Source: JAAZZY01 sp964612505 (lineage in GTDB: Bacteria > Chlamydiota > Chlamydiia > Chlamydiales > JAAZZY01). From it: DNA of 64,000 nt. Positions 52,438-62,109 of the stretch are shown piece by piece. A program made the translations under genes and the position numbers. Below the pieces are notes generated by a model, which saw nothing but the letters and a program-made list of their open reading frames with translations, had not been told where the DNA came from and did no database searches. Each line of letters begins with the position of its first letter. The stretch's first letter is position 1. The DNA lies in the NCBI GenBank assembly GCA_964612505.1, contig CAZTEX010000012.1, positions 1 to 64,000 of the forward strand, in the 5' to 3' direction.

Positions 52438-54327
52438 TTAAGTAAATGGAAGAACAATGTTATTAGGAATGTTCTCCAAAGTAGGTTTAATTTTTTTTGC
52501 ATGTGCATAATCCCGCTTTATCGGCTTGAGATGCCTAATGTCAATAGGATTGTATGTGATAACAGGATCTTCTTTTTGAGAATCATAAGTCGCAATCGTT
52601 TCTTTGAGCCAATGCTCGTCATCGCGCTCAGGAAACTGAGGTTTATAATGGGCTCCTCTAAATTCATCGCGAAGAAGGGCGCCTTTAGCAATGATATGGG
52701 CAATTTCAAGCATTGGGCCAAATTGGGCCGCAAAAATATACGTTTGATTTGCCAGTTGTGAGCGATCCGATAGAGAAATATTTTTTAAGCGCTCTTTCAA
52801 TTCTTTGATTTTATCGATTGCTTTTTGTAGATCTTGATTATTGCGTTTGACGGTGACATATTGAATCATCGTATCTGCAAGTTCTTGATGAAGCTTGTGT
52901 ACATTTTCTTTGCCGTGTTGGCTTAATAAAGTGGCCTTTTTTTGCTCTTCTTGACTGAGCGCTTCTTTGAAAATAGTGCTTGAGATTTCTTTTTTCCCTT
53001 TAGTTAGCACATAGCGATGCATTTCCACTCCAGAGACCAAACCACCAAAAATGCAAGACAGAAGAGAATTGGCGCCCAGTCTATTAGCTCCGTGATATTG
53101 ATACTCACATTCACCGGCTGCAAAACAACCTTTGAGATTGGTCATCTGGCGAAAGCGGGTCCAACGATTTGGATCATCTGCTGCGGGCCAGTCCACCCAA
53201 GCTCCTCCCATCGAATAGTGCATTCCGGGAAAGATTTTCATCGGTACTTTTGCTGGATCATCTCCTGTAAATTTGTTATAGATTTCTAAAACAGAAGAAA
53301 GCTTGGCGCGTGATTTTTCGGGCAGGTGAGTCACATCTAAAAAGACTTGATTTTTGCCATCGATACCCAGACCCATTTCACAGATCCGCAAGATTTCTCG
53401 AGAGCCAATATCGCGGGGAACCAGGTTACCAAAAGCAGGATAGAGTTCTTCTAAAAAGTACCAAGGTTTACCTGTCTCTCCACAAGAGATCTCTTTTCCT
53501 TCCACTGTGGTGATTCTTTTGGAAGAATCTCCATAAACCCAAAGGCGTCCACCCTCTCCTCGAACAGATTCAGAAATTAAACGCAATTTATCTTCACCAG
53601 GGATGGAGGTGGGGTGAATTTGAATAAATTCCCCATTGCCATATTGCATTCCTTGTTGGTAAAGCCTGCCATTGGCAGCTCCAGTACAAAAAGTAGAATT
53701 GGTAGAATATTTAAAAATAAGTCCGGGGCCACCCGTTGCAATTAAAACAGTATCCGCTGGTAAATACTCCAATTTGAGATTGAAAAGATTCATTAAAATA
53801 ATTCCACAGGCTTCACCTTGCTCGTCTAAAACAACTCGCATAAACTCGTGATTTTCAAACTTTTCAACTCTTCCTAATGCTTCAAAGCGTCTGACTTGCT
53901 CATCGAGTGCATAAAGAAGTTGCTGACCCGTTGACGCGCCGCAAAAGGCTGTGCGGTTATAAAGAGTGCCGCCAAATCTGCGAAAGTCAATATTACCTTC
54001 AGGGGTGCGATTAAAAGGGACGCCAAAGCGATCCATCATCCTTAAAATATCAGGACCTGCTAGGCACATTTCAATAATCGGGGGTTGTTGGGCTAAAAAA
54101 TCTCCCCCCTTAATGGTATCATATGCGTGAATCATCGGAGAGTCTTCTTCTCCTTTGGAGTTCATCGCAACATTGATTCCCCCTTGAGCACATACAGAAT
54201 GAGAGCGCTTCACTTTGGTAACAGAAATAATTTTGACAAGGAGCCCTTTTTCTGCCAGTTTCATAGCAGCAGATAGACCCGCAAGTCCTCCGCCAACCAC
54301 AATCGCTGTTTGATTTAAAAAGCCCAT
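52438..54327 (-). CDS. sdhA: Succinate dehydrogenase flavoprotein subunit
   Basis: A 629-aa protein. FAD loop VVGGGLAGLSAAMKLAE near the start, the covalent-flavin SHSVCAQGGINVAM (His as attachment site), substrate residues in FIQIHPTSIPG and LISESVRGEGG, FPGMHYSMGGAWVDW, and the second FAD-binding region AAGECEYQYHGANRLGANSL. It oxidises succinate to fumarate in the TCA cycle and respiratory chain at the inner membrane. It is spaced 9-10 bp from sdhB and 2 bp from sdhC. Confidence 0.97.
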   Translation of the reverse strand: MGFLNQTAIVVGGGLAGLSAAMKLAEKGLLVKIISVTKVKRSHSVCAQGGINVAMNSKGEEDSPMIHAYDTIKGGDFLAQQPPIIEMCLAGPDILRMMDRFGVPFNRTPEGNIDFRRFGGTLYNRTAFCGASTGQQLLYALDEQVRRFEALGRVEKFENHEFMRVVLDEQGEACGIILMNLFNLKLEYLPADTVLIATGGPGLIFKYSTNSTFCTGAANGRLYQQGMQYGNGEFIQIHPTSIPGEDKLRLISESVRGEGGRLWVYGDSSKRITTVEGKEISCGETGKPWYFLEELYPAFGNLVPRDIGSREILRICEMGLGIDGKNQVFLDVTHLPEKSRAKLSSVLEIYNKFTGDDPAKVPMKIFPGMHYSMGGAWVDWPAADDPNRWTRFRQMTNLKGCFAAGECEYQYHGANRLGANSLLSCIFGGLVSGVEMHRYVLTKGKKEISSTIFKEALSQEEQKKATLLSQHGKENVHKLHQELADTMIQYVTVKRNNQDLQKAIDKIKELKERLKNISLSDRSQLANQTYIFAAQFGPMLEIAHIIAKGALLRDEFRGAHYKPQFPERDDEHWLKETIATYDSQKEDPVITYNPIDIRHLKPIKRDYAHAKKIKPTLENIPNNIVLPFT

Positions 54328-54329
54328 AA

Positions 54330-55292
54330 TTACCTAAGATTTACAAAGTATGTTAACCAAATCGCAGAGAGACCCAATAGGGCAAGTCCGATGGTAAAAG
54401 CAATAGCAATAAAACGCATGACTTGTTGAGAACGCATACTTAAAGTTACTCCCCAAGAAATCATCGCAGTCCAAAGACCATTAAAAGCGTGGTAACAAGC
54501 GGCGATCACAAAAATAGTATAGAGAGAGATCATCAAGGGGCTTTTGAAAACTTGACGCACACTGAGCAGGGTGGCCACTCCAAAGCTTTGTGAAACAGCA
54601 ATGACTTGATTCGCATTTAGTTTTTTTTGAGATAGTTTTTCGACATATTCTTTTAGTAAGCTCTCAAGCATTTCTTCTTGGGCTTGTTTGGCAAAAGAGG
54701 GGTCGTAACTAGTTTGAGCATCTGCTTTTTGCCCATAAATCAATAAATTTTCCTGCTCTTTTTGCACGAGAGTTTCATTATAGAGATGCACTTGCAGTCT
54801 TGGAGCGATGCGATACAATCCCGGGTCCATGTTTAAGCGAACCATATAATAATTTTGGCCGCTTCCTCCATTCATACTTAAAGGATATTCCATAAAGCGC
54901 ATTTGGATGATATGGAGCACGAGGCCAAAAAGTAAAATCCAAGAAGTGATCCTTTGCCATGAGAAAGCATGATTTCTAGGGTAAGAAGAGAGCTTGGGTT
55001 TATGCTTCGCCCCTTCAAAGGAATTAAACTTGCTAGTAAACAAATATTTTATACCTAGCCCTGCATGAAATAAAATCGGAAAGCCTAAAAATAAAATTTC
55101 AATGACTTGTAAGTAGGGCAAATCGTGAATGGCATTGACTGATTTAACAAAACCCTGACCCCAGTCTCCAATGTAAAGAGCTGCTTGAGAGTTTGTAATT
55201 AAGTGTTCTAGTAAAAAAAGAACTAGCCAAATACCTGCTAAAGAGTGGAACCTACGGTTAACATATGCTCGAGGAAGAACTTTTTCTGCCAT
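54330..55292 (-). CDS. sdhC: Succinate dehydrogenase cytochrome b subunit
   Basis: 320 aa from ATG 55292 (MAEKVLPRAY); the TTG at 55331 is judged too far upstream. Five hydrophobic helices and haem-ligand histidines fit cytochrome b558-type SdhC (FLLEHLITNSQAAL, HAGLGIKYLF, HIIQMRF and ACYHAFNGLWTAMISWG). A long charged loop at about 155-240 is larger than in Bacillus. It anchors SdhAB to the membrane and reduces the quinone pool. First gene of the sdh operon. Confidence 0.92.
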   Translation of the reverse strand: MAEKVLPRAYVNRRFHSLAGIWLVLFLLEHLITNSQAALYIGDWGQGFVKSVNAIHDLPYLQVIEILFLGFPILFHAGLGIKYLFTSKFNSFEGAKHKPKLSSYPRNHAFSWQRITSWILLFGLVLHIIQMRFMEYPLSMNGGSGQNYYMVRLNMDPGLYRIAPRLQVHLYNETLVQKEQENLLIYGQKADAQTSYDPSFAKQAQEEMLESLLKEYVEKLSQKKLNANQVIAVSQSFGVATLLSVRQVFKSPLMISLYTIFVIAACYHAFNGLWTAMISWGVTLSMRSQQVMRFIAIAFTIGLALLGLSAIWLTYFVNLR

Positions 55293-55471
55293 ATTGAATT
55301 TTAAAGTTATCAGAAAAGCACACCGTAGCAATCTAAAGAACTTTTGACAAGAGATTTTTAAAAGACTTATAAAAAAAAACCTTAACTACTCCATTTTTAA
55401 AAATTTCAGTTGCTAGTTCATTTAATAATAAATCTGTTATAATTCCCTTCTTTTGAAAAGGAATAAAAGAG

Positions 55472-56776
55472 ATGAACACATTATTAATTTCTTCTACAAA
55501 TCCTAAAGTATCTTTTTTGGATCAGCCCTTTCAAGGCGATCTTTTCGGTGAACTTAAGTCAAAAAAATTAACCTCACAGAGTTTGCAATCCCTTTTAAAT
55601 TCTAAAAATTTTAATCAAGCGGAAGAGGCTTTTTTTAGTGAAGAGCAAAAAGCACGTTTTCAAATTCATAAAGCGGATCGATTTCTCAATAAAAGGTATA
55701 TCGCGCACCTTTTTGGAGACTCATTTATGCAAAACACCATTTATGAAGGCTGGTTTATCTCAGATGCTTTAATCCATATGATTGCTATCTTAGAAGAAAA
55801 TACGATCTCTTCAGATGTCTCCCAAGTGTTAGAAGATCTTAAAAAGTGTCTTGCTTGGCAAGGAAGACTCATTTCCTTTGCCATTGCGAATGAAAGCATC
55901 AAAACAGATCCTGAAATCTCTGATGAAGATCATATACCCTCGATTGGAAATGAAGAAAATATCGATGTAGGTGAGACTGTTGAAGAGTCAGGATTAACCC
56001 CTCTACAAAAACTTGTCGGTGAATTTAAGCAGGCCATTTTGAATCTTGTTGATGGAGAAAAAATCGTTGTTCCAGGAGGTTGCAGGGGACACTCTGTCCT
56101 TTATGAAATTCAACGAGTCTCTCAAAACGATTATCAATTTAGCGTCTATAACGCAGGTCAAGGGGTTGAAAAACATAATATCATCTTAGAAGATGAGGGT
56201 TCTGAAAAAGTTCATGGAGTTTATCGCATTAGGCATATTCCGGAAGAGAGCGTTGCTAATGAAAAGTTTTTATGTGATCTTTTTGAATTAAAGACAATCT
56301 ATCCAAGTAGTTTTGGTGATCGTCTTTATGATGAAATTCTCCCTACATTGGGAGGGGAAACAGTGGAAAGCTCTGCAGATCCTGATGACTATATGCTTAT
56401 TCAAAGATCGGGAACCTGCTCTTGGAAAATGCTCAGCGCCTATCTGCGCTATAATATGCCACTCATTCAGAGGAAATATATTAAACTCAAAGCGCGCTTG
56501 GATGTTTTTCAAAAATGGTATGATTTAGGTTACCCGCTAGATTGTGTTAAAACTTCTCAAGAGCTCTTAAGTCGATTGATTATTAATTATAAGGGAGAAA
56601 TTTTTAGTAATAGACGTCTTCCAATGAATTTTTCAAGAGAAGAGCTTCTGACTATGGGAATTTATAAAGTCAAAAAAACATTCAACAAATATAAGTTCCT
56701 TTTAGATGAAGAAGCGATCAAAAAAGCAGATCTCTGGCATAGAGCTTTTACAGGTCAATCCATCAGCGCAGCTTAA
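55472..56776 (+). CDS. Hypothetical protein with a papain-like Q-x-SGTC motif
   Basis: A 434-aa soluble protein, start ATG 55472 with AAGGAAT upstream. An acidic linker lies at about 150-175. Two blocks stand out: PGGCRGHSVLYEIQRV (about 203-218) and QRSGTCSWKMLSAYLRYNM (about 310-328). The second looks like a papain or calpain active site (QxxGxC), with Gln for the oxyanion hole and a candidate Cys315; the first offers a His. That His comes before the Cys, opposite to papain order, so this is a hypothesis rather than a domain call. The 3' end overlaps tatD by 14 bp. Confidence 0.55.
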   Translation: MNTLLISSTNPKVSFLDQPFQGDLFGELKSKKLTSQSLQSLLNSKNFNQAEEAFFSEEQKARFQIHKADRFLNKRYIAHLFGDSFMQNTIYEGWFISDALIHMIAILEENTISSDVSQVLEDLKKCLAWQGRLISFAIANESIKTDPEISDEDHIPSIGNEENIDVGETVEESGLTPLQKLVGEFKQAILNLVDGEKIVVPGGCRGHSVLYEIQRVSQNDYQFSVYNAGQGVEKHNIILEDEGSEKVHGVYRIRHIPEESVANEKFLCDLFELKTIYPSSFGDRLYDEILPTLGGETVESSADPDDYMLIQRSGTCSWKMLSAYLRYNMPLIQRKYIKLKARLDVFQKWYDLGYPLDCVKTSQELLSRLIINYKGEIFSNRRLPMNFSREELLTMGIYKVKKTFNKYKFLLDEEAIKKADLWHRAFTGQSISAA

Positions 56777-57530
56777 AAAGATCGAGCGTATTTTGAGAAG
56801 CTTTTTGAGCCACTTCTTGCAGGGAAACACCCTTTAACTTGGCAATCATTTCTGCTGTCTCTGGAAGAAAAGAGGGCTCATTTGTTTTATTTCTTTTGCT
56901 CTGGGGAGAGAGATAGGGGGCATCTGTTTCAATCAAAATATTCTCAAGAGGCACCCACGTGGCAATCTCTTGCAAGCTTAAGCTTTTCTTAAAAGTAACA
57001 ATCCCACTCCATGAAAGATACCATCCTCGTTCAACAAGCTTTTTAGCATCACTGAGAGTCCCTGTAAAGCAATGGAGGACTCCAGCTCGCTCTTTTTGAT
57101 AATGCTCATCAATAATGGCAAAAAAATCATCGAAGGCCTCGCGGCAATGAATAATCAAGGGTAAATCGTGGGCAAGTGCCAGCTTGATATAACGGATGAA
57201 AAAGTCTCTTTGCATCTGCTTAGGAGAATGTTCATAAAAATAATCAAGTCCAGTTTCCCCAACAGCAACCAGTTGTTCTGAAGCGGCAGCTCTTGCAAAG
57301 TGATTAAAAAACAGCTCTCCTTCTTTTTCAACATCGTGAGGGGTGGTAGCTCCTGCTAGATATACCCATGGATAGTCTTTAACTAGCTCAAGGCCTCGCT
57401 CAAGTGTGGTTAAATCGGTGCAAATGTTGATAATTTTAGAGAGGTTCATTTTTTTAGCCCGCTCCAAAAGTGCTTCAATCTGAGGAAAAAGAGTATCACC
57501 TGTTAAATGGGCATGAGAATCTATGAACAT
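56763..57530 (-). CDS. tatD: TatD family metal-dependent DNase/hydrolase
   Basis: 255 aa from ATG 57530 (MFIDSHAHLTGD); the frame is open to 57677 but the added N-terminus is not family-like. Metal residues: HAH near residue 6-8, Glu in GETGLDYF, His in IIHCREAF and LHCFTG, Asp in IETDAPYL. The SPQSKRNKTNEPSF ending of the barrel is typical. AAGGTG precedes the start. TatD proteins are 3'-5' exonucleases linked to DNA repair and fragmentation. By synteny it matches CT594, which lies beyond sdhC in C. trachomatis. Confidence 0.92.
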   Translation of the reverse strand: MFIDSHAHLTGDTLFPQIEALLERAKKMNLSKIINICTDLTTLERGLELVKDYPWVYLAGATTPHDVEKEGELFFNHFARAAASEQLVAVGETGLDYFYEHSPKQMQRDFFIRYIKLALAHDLPLIIHCREAFDDFFAIIDEHYQKERAGVLHCFTGTLSDAKKLVERGWYLSWSGIVTFKKSLSLQEIATWVPLENILIETDAPYLSPQSKRNKTNEPSFLPETAEMIAKLKGVSLQEVAQKASQNTLDLFKLR

Positions 57531-57654
57531 AATCACCTTTTTAAAATCAGGGTCCAAAAAAAATAGCAGTAAGGGAGCAAATATACAAGGTGATATTTTA
57601 GTTGTTCGATTAGAGGTGAAAAGGGGGTAGCCCTTGATCAACGAATGGAATATC

Positions 57655-58347
57655 TTACTCAGAGACTTGAAGGGCAATTTTGAGCTGGCCCGATTCGGAA
57701 TATTTAGCTTTTAGACAATAGGTAACGACATTGGGAGATTTAACAAGAGTGATATAGGTATAATCCCCTTCATCTCTATAGCCATTGTCGTCTTTAGGGT
57801 CTGAGAAATACTCTCTTCCAAGCAAGTCATTTAAGGATAAATTTTTGAAATCTTCATCAGTGATAGCTATTTCTTCCCCTTTAGCTAGCATGAGCATTCC
57901 TGAGGCCTCTTGTTTTAAAGCTCGATCAAATCCTAAAACGCGGGCAACATCACAGAGTTTATCCTTAGGATTGAAAATGCATATTTCGCTTTTTCGTCGT
58001 ATCATTGCGCTCTGAGAGATCTGGCTGATCAGCGCCGCAAGGTGATTTGCTGCCCCGCTTTTTTTAGCTTTCTCTACGAGTCTTTCAGCTCGAAAGACTC
58101 TGAATTTCTGCACAATGGAAGGGGCTTTTGAGTCTAAATTACGCTCTCTCACCGCAGTAGGACCTAGGCTTTGGAGATGTTTCATTCCGTAGTATAGAGC
58201 CTGCTGTCTTGTATTTTCGAGGATCTGCGCAGCTACATGTCCTGGGAGCTCTTCTGCCAAAGAAATGATTTTCTCAATTGTATGAACTAAGTGATCTGGG
58301 CTAGAAGGCTTTTGAATTTTGGATTGCAAAGTACCAATTTTATTCAA
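57655..58347 (-). CDS. Hypothetical protein, start disrupted
   Basis: A 230-aa frame beginning at TTG 58347 without a Shine-Dalgarno. It is mostly helical in the first half (VEKAKKSGAANHLAALIS) with a strand-rich second half (EGDYTYITLVKSPNVVTYCL). No family recognised. A 41-codon frame with AAGGA before its ATG (58493, MLFLIQNPSF) runs to 58368. Joined across a single-base shift near a CCCC run at 58381-58390, it would give an N-terminus for this gene. It sits where dsbD (CT595) would be in C. trachomatis and does not resemble it. Confidence 0.5.
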   Translation of the reverse strand: MNKIGTLQSKIQKPSSPDHLVHTIEKIISLAEELPGHVAAQILENTRQQALYYGMKHLQSLGPTAVRERNLDSKAPSIVQKFRVFRAERLVEKAKKSGAANHLAALISQISQSAMIRRKSEICIFNPKDKLCDVARVLGFDRALKQEASGMLMLAKGEEIAITDEDFKNLSLNDLLGREYFSDPKDDNGYRDEGDYTYITLVKSPNVVTYCLKAKYSESGQLKIALQVSE

Positions 58348-58493
58348 TAATCGAACTTCATTTTTTGCTAATGAGCCTGGGGTGTCCTCTGAGCGATACG
58401 TGAAGCTTGTTTCCTAATAGGTGAGAAATAGTAAGACTCTTGATAAGATTCTTGCCGCGGTGCAAAAGAGGGATTTTGTATTAAAAACAACAT

Positions 58494-58809
58494 GCTGTTC
58501 CTTGAAAAGCTTCACAAAAATTATATCAGAAATTAAATAAAATAGCAAGGAAATTCAAGCTTTTTTTGTATTTAAGCTTCTTATAATGAGTTCTATGGCT
58601 ATGATCCTATCCTAGAGGTCAGTAGAGAGATCATAAGGCCAGCAACAAGCTCTTAAGGGTGCCCCTAAGCAAGCTCTCTTTAGGCCATTTTACATCCTTA
58701 AAATAGTGTAAAAAAGATTTTTTTTTGCCGAGCTAGACTCCTTCAACTATTTTAGTTGCATCTTCATTTCAATTTGGATAACCTAAAAATTCTTAAATAG
58801 GAGGATCAT
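58494..58809. other. Gene-free region upstream of the tol operon
   Basis: No gene seen. It contains a CTTAAGGG / CCCCTAAG imperfect hairpin near 58650, a T run at 58717-58725, and TTGCAT with a 17-base spacer to TAACCT near the end, a weak promoter candidate for tolQ. Confidence 0.4.
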
Positions 58810-59532
58810 TTGCTTCGATCTATTTCAGCTGCCTATGGACAATCAGATGTTTTTGGCAAACTTATTTTTATCTGCTTAACTTTGTTATCGATTGCAAGTT
58901 GGGTGTTATTTTTCTATAAAATATGGCTCTCTTATCGCTTAGAAACATCGGCTGCTCAAGCAGAGAGACTGTTTCATAATAACAAGAGAACTCCGTTTCT
59001 TGCAGATTTAGATGCTTTAGAACATCAAACAGGTCTTGTCAATCCTTTCTCCTCTCTTTACCAACTGCTAAAAAATAGTGCTTTGACGCTGCTTAAGAAG
59101 AATAAAGAGCTTAAAGACAATAGTGTAGCCTCAAGTACTTTTTTATCTTCAACAGACATTGAGCAGCTCTCTTCACAAGTAGAAATGAAAATTTATGTAG
59201 AAAAAAAGAACTTTGAAAAATACATGTTTATCCTTTCAACGACTTTTAGTTTAGCCCCACTGCTGGGTCTTTTAGGGACTGTCTGGGGAATTTCAGTGAC
59301 CTTTGCTCAACTTCCCAATTCAGCTCAAGCTTTAAGTAATCAAGCTGTCCTCTCTGGGTTATCAATGGCGCTAGGTACAACTGTCTATGGAATTGTCGTA
59401 GCTATTTTTGCTTTGCTTTTTAACAACTACTTAAAAGGACGCATGGATAGTTATATGGTTAGAATGCACCAGTTTTCTTCAGAACTTTTACATAATGTAG
59501 AAGTACAATATCGAGCAGTAGATGTCTTATGA
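58810..59532 (+). CDS. tolQ: TolQ/ExbB-type proton channel protein
   Basis: 240 aa from TTG 58810, chosen because AGGAGG lies 6 nt upstream; no ATG fits. Three membrane helices: about 17-35, then after a soluble loop FSLAPLLGLLGTVWGISVTF and ALGTTVYGIVVAIFALLF, the conserved MotA/TolQ/ExbB pore with Thr residues. With TolR it uses the proton gradient to drive Tol-Pal. Stop overlaps the tolR start by 4 bp. Matches CT596 in position. Confidence 0.9.
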   Translation: MLRSISAAYGQSDVFGKLIFICLTLLSIASWVLFFYKIWLSYRLETSAAQAERLFHNNKRTPFLADLDALEHQTGLVNPFSSLYQLLKNSALTLLKKNKELKDNSVASSTFLSSTDIEQLSSQVEMKIYVEKKNFEKYMFILSTTFSLAPLLGLLGTVWGISVTFAQLPNSAQALSNQAVLSGLSMALGTTVYGIVVAIFALLFNNYLKGRMDSYMVRMHQFSSELLHNVEVQYRAVDVL

Positions 59533-59939
59533 GTCGTAGAAAAACGTTTCAAGATACGACTCCCTATGAAGAACCGACGATCAATCTGACCCCTTTAATT
59601 GATGTTGTCTTTGTCGTCCTTGTGATGTTTATTATCATTGCACCGATGATCAATCTAGATCGCATCGAACTTGCAGAGGGAGCTCCCAGCATCAAGCAAA
59701 ATCAAGTAGATCAAACACTTGTTGTCCATATTCATAAGGATAACTCTATCTGGCTTAATCAAAGGCAGGTGAGCGTGTCAGAACTTTTCAATTTACTCAA
59801 GCAAGCCAAAAAGAATTATCCTCAAGCGATTCCTCAAGTGATGCCCGATAAAAACGCTTCATTTCAAGCTTATGAACATGTAAGAACAGCCTCTAAAAAT
59901 GCGGGTTTTGATTATATCGATGTCAATTTGAGTCCTTAA
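59529..59939 (+). CDS. tolR: TolR/ExbD-type protein
   Basis: A 136-aa protein: single N-terminal helix with the essential Asp in NLTPLIDVVFVVLVMFIII, then a periplasmic domain ending in DVNLSP. Partners TolQ in the inner membrane energy-transducing complex. ATGA overlap with tolQ. Matches CT597 in position. Confidence 0.92.
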   Translation: MSRRKTFQDTTPYEEPTINLTPLIDVVFVVLVMFIIIAPMINLDRIELAEGAPSIKQNQVDQTLVVHIHKDNSIWLNQRQVSVSELFNLLKQAKKNYPQAIPQVMPDKNASFQAYEHVRTASKNAGFDYIDVNLSP

Positions 59940-59943
59940 AAAT

Positions 59944-60645
59944 ATGATGGATTCCAGAAGTGCCCTAAAAAAAATTATTAAGTTTGTAGTTGGTGTGCAT
60001 CTTCTTTTGATGCTGATTGGTTTTGTAGAGATCAAAAAAAAACCTAAAAAAATAGTGATTACTTCTAGAGTGATGAGAGAAAATTTTCGAGCCCCTCCAG
60101 TTGTAACACTTGTAGCAGCAAAAAAAAATATCTCTCAAACCAAAGTAACGGCTCAGGTACAACCGGCAAAAAAAGCGGCAGCTAAGCCTGCTAATAAGCC
60201 TGCTAAACCAGTGCAAACAGCCTCAGCAACGCAGAAACCAAAGCTAGCAAAAGAACTACCCAAAATTGAACCTGTGCCACAAGAGCCTAAATCAAAATCG
60301 ATTGACATTGTATTGCCTAAAGCAATCGCACAACTAAATGTTGAAAAGATGACCATAATAGAGGATGGGGATCTATCAGAAGTAAGTAACGCGCCCTATC
60401 TAGAATATTTTAGTTCTGAAATTAAAAGTCGATTGCAACTCAATGCTGGAGCTTTTGTCCACTTAGAGGTCACAATCAATCCAGAAGGGAAAGTAGTTAA
60501 AGTTTTACACAAAAAATCATCGGATCCTTTTAATAAAGATTACATTATTGAGAATGTAAGACAAATGCAATTTTCCCCTTTTTTTGGTGAAATTGCTAGA
60601 GATTCAGAGTATACTTTTGTCATCACCTTGGAAGGAGAAACCTGA
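59944..60645 (+). CDS. TolA/TonB-like energy-transducing protein
   Basis: A 233-aa protein. One N-terminal helix (FVVGVHLLLMLIGFV, about 14-28), a Lys/Ala/Pro-rich linker at about 50-115 as in TolA and TonB (KKAAAKPANKPAKP), then a C-terminal TonB-fold domain: LEVTINPEGKVVKV, QFSPFFGE and FVITLEG. It spans the periplasm to link TolQR with TolB/Pal. Only the topology and C-terminal strand pattern support the call, as is usual for the divergent chlamydial protein (CT598). Confidence 0.75.
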   Translation: MMDSRSALKKIIKFVVGVHLLLMLIGFVEIKKKPKKIVITSRVMRENFRAPPVVTLVAAKKNISQTKVTAQVQPAKKAAAKPANKPAKPVQTASATQKPKLAKELPKIEPVPQEPKSKSIDIVLPKAIAQLNVEKMTIIEDGDLSEVSNAPYLEYFSSEIKSRLQLNAGAFVHLEVTINPEGKVVKVLHKKSSDPFNKDYIIENVRQMQFSPFFGEIARDSEYTFVITLEGET

Positions 60646-60646
60646 T

Positions 60647-62017
60647 ATGAAATTTTTACGAGTAACACTACTCATTTTTCTACTCGCGGTCCATTCGTTT
60701 TGCTTTGGGTCTTCTCGAAAGAGTGAAGAGATTGTCATTCGCTTGCAAGCCCCCAATCAGCTCGTTCAGTTTTACATGGAAAATATTCGTCATGAATCTT
60801 CCATGATCTCTGAAGCACATGCTCAAGAACTGCAAAGTATTTTATTATTTGACCTTAATAACAATGGTAAACTGAGAACGTTAGAGCATTCTGAAATAGG
60901 TGAGCTCAAAAAAAATGCAACGGTTTCAGAGCTGCGCTCCAAAGGCGTTTCTTATCAGCTCTCTACTTGGATTCGAGATCAGTTTATGACCTTTTCAGTT
61001 CTATCGACAGCTCAAGATAAAATTTGCTTTGCCGAAGATATAAAGCTCACAGGAGATCTTGGTAAAGATCGCGTTCGTATTCATGAAGTGATGAGCCACT
61101 TACATCAATTTCTTTTTGATGAGCCAGGAATTTATTTAAGTAAAATTTTATATACTTTTAAAACAAGAAACGTTTCTGACCCCTATTATTCCTCAGTTCC
61201 TGAAGAGATCTATCAATGTGACTTTGATGGGGGCAATTCTAAACAAATGACCTTTGAAAATAGTCACTGCATTACTCCGCATCCAGTGCTCGCTAAGAAT
61301 GGTAAAGATGTGGAAGGTTTCTTTTATGTCTCTTATAAGATTGGTCAACCGAAAATTTTTTGGACAAAATTTGATAATCCAAGTCCTCAGCGTCTTTGTT
61401 ATATTCCGGGGAATCAATTTATGCCCTGCTTATCCGCCAAAGGGGATAAAGTCGTTTTTATTAATGACGCTCCAGGTCATCCAGAAATTTTTTTGCAAGA
61501 CTTTAAACCAGGGGTTGGTTCTGTTGGAAAACCAAGACAAATCTATTCTTGTAGAAGAGGTGTGCAAGCTTCTCCTGTTTTTAGCCCCGATGGAAATAAA
61601 ATAGCCTTTGTTTCTGATCAAAGTGGAAGCCCTCGAATCTATGTGATGGATATTCCTCCTCTTGGATCGAGCGCTAGTGACATTAAACCCATTTTAATTA
61701 CGAAACAAAATCGAGAGAACACAAAACCTTCTTGGTCATTAGATGGAACCAAACTCGCCTACATTGCCAGAGTGGATGATGTTAGACAGGTTTGGATTTA
61801 TGATTTTATTACTAATCAAGAATGGCAACTCACTCAAGGAGGAGTCAATAAAGAAAATCCTCAGTGGGCTAATAATAACCTACATCTACTTTTTAACTCG
61901 GTGGGTAACGACAGTTGTGAGTTATACTTAGTCAATCTCCATCAACCAAAAGCTGTTAGAATTAAGACTCTACCGGGAATCAAACGTTTTCCAGCTTGGA
62001 TAAATAAAGCTATTTGA
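60647..62017 (+). CDS. tolB: Tol-Pal system protein TolB
   Basis: 456 aa from ATG 60647 with AAGGAG upstream; the frame open to 60584 is not used. Signal peptide MKFLRVTLLIFLLAVHSFCF. A TolB N-terminal domain, then a WD40-like beta-propeller with repeated DPD-type blades: ASPVFSPDGNKIAFVSDQSG, KPSWSLDGTKLAYIAR and NPQWANNNLHLLFNS. Periplasmic partner of Pal, helping outer-membrane constriction at division. Matches CT599. Confidence 0.94.
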   Translation: MKFLRVTLLIFLLAVHSFCFGSSRKSEEIVIRLQAPNQLVQFYMENIRHESSMISEAHAQELQSILLFDLNNNGKLRTLEHSEIGELKKNATVSELRSKGVSYQLSTWIRDQFMTFSVLSTAQDKICFAEDIKLTGDLGKDRVRIHEVMSHLHQFLFDEPGIYLSKILYTFKTRNVSDPYYSSVPEEIYQCDFDGGNSKQMTFENSHCITPHPVLAKNGKDVEGFFYVSYKIGQPKIFWTKFDNPSPQRLCYIPGNQFMPCLSAKGDKVVFINDAPGHPEIFLQDFKPGVGSVGKPRQIYSCRRGVQASPVFSPDGNKIAFVSDQSGSPRIYVMDIPPLGSSASDIKPILITKQNRENTKPSWSLDGTKLAYIARVDDVRQVWIYDFITNQEWQLTQGGVNKENPQWANNNLHLLFNSVGNDSCELYLVNLHQPKAVRIKTLPGIKRFPAWINKAI

Positions 62018-62109
62018 TAAGAGATGAAGAAAAACTTTATGGCAAAAAAAGTAAGTTTGTGTTATCGAATAATATAGATTTGTAAAAGATTGTTCTACTG
62101 GTGAAAAAT

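Noticed and set aside
52501..53513. Several plus-strand frames of 60-90 codons inside sdhA
   Set aside because: Shadows of the strongly conserved minus-strand sdhA gene.
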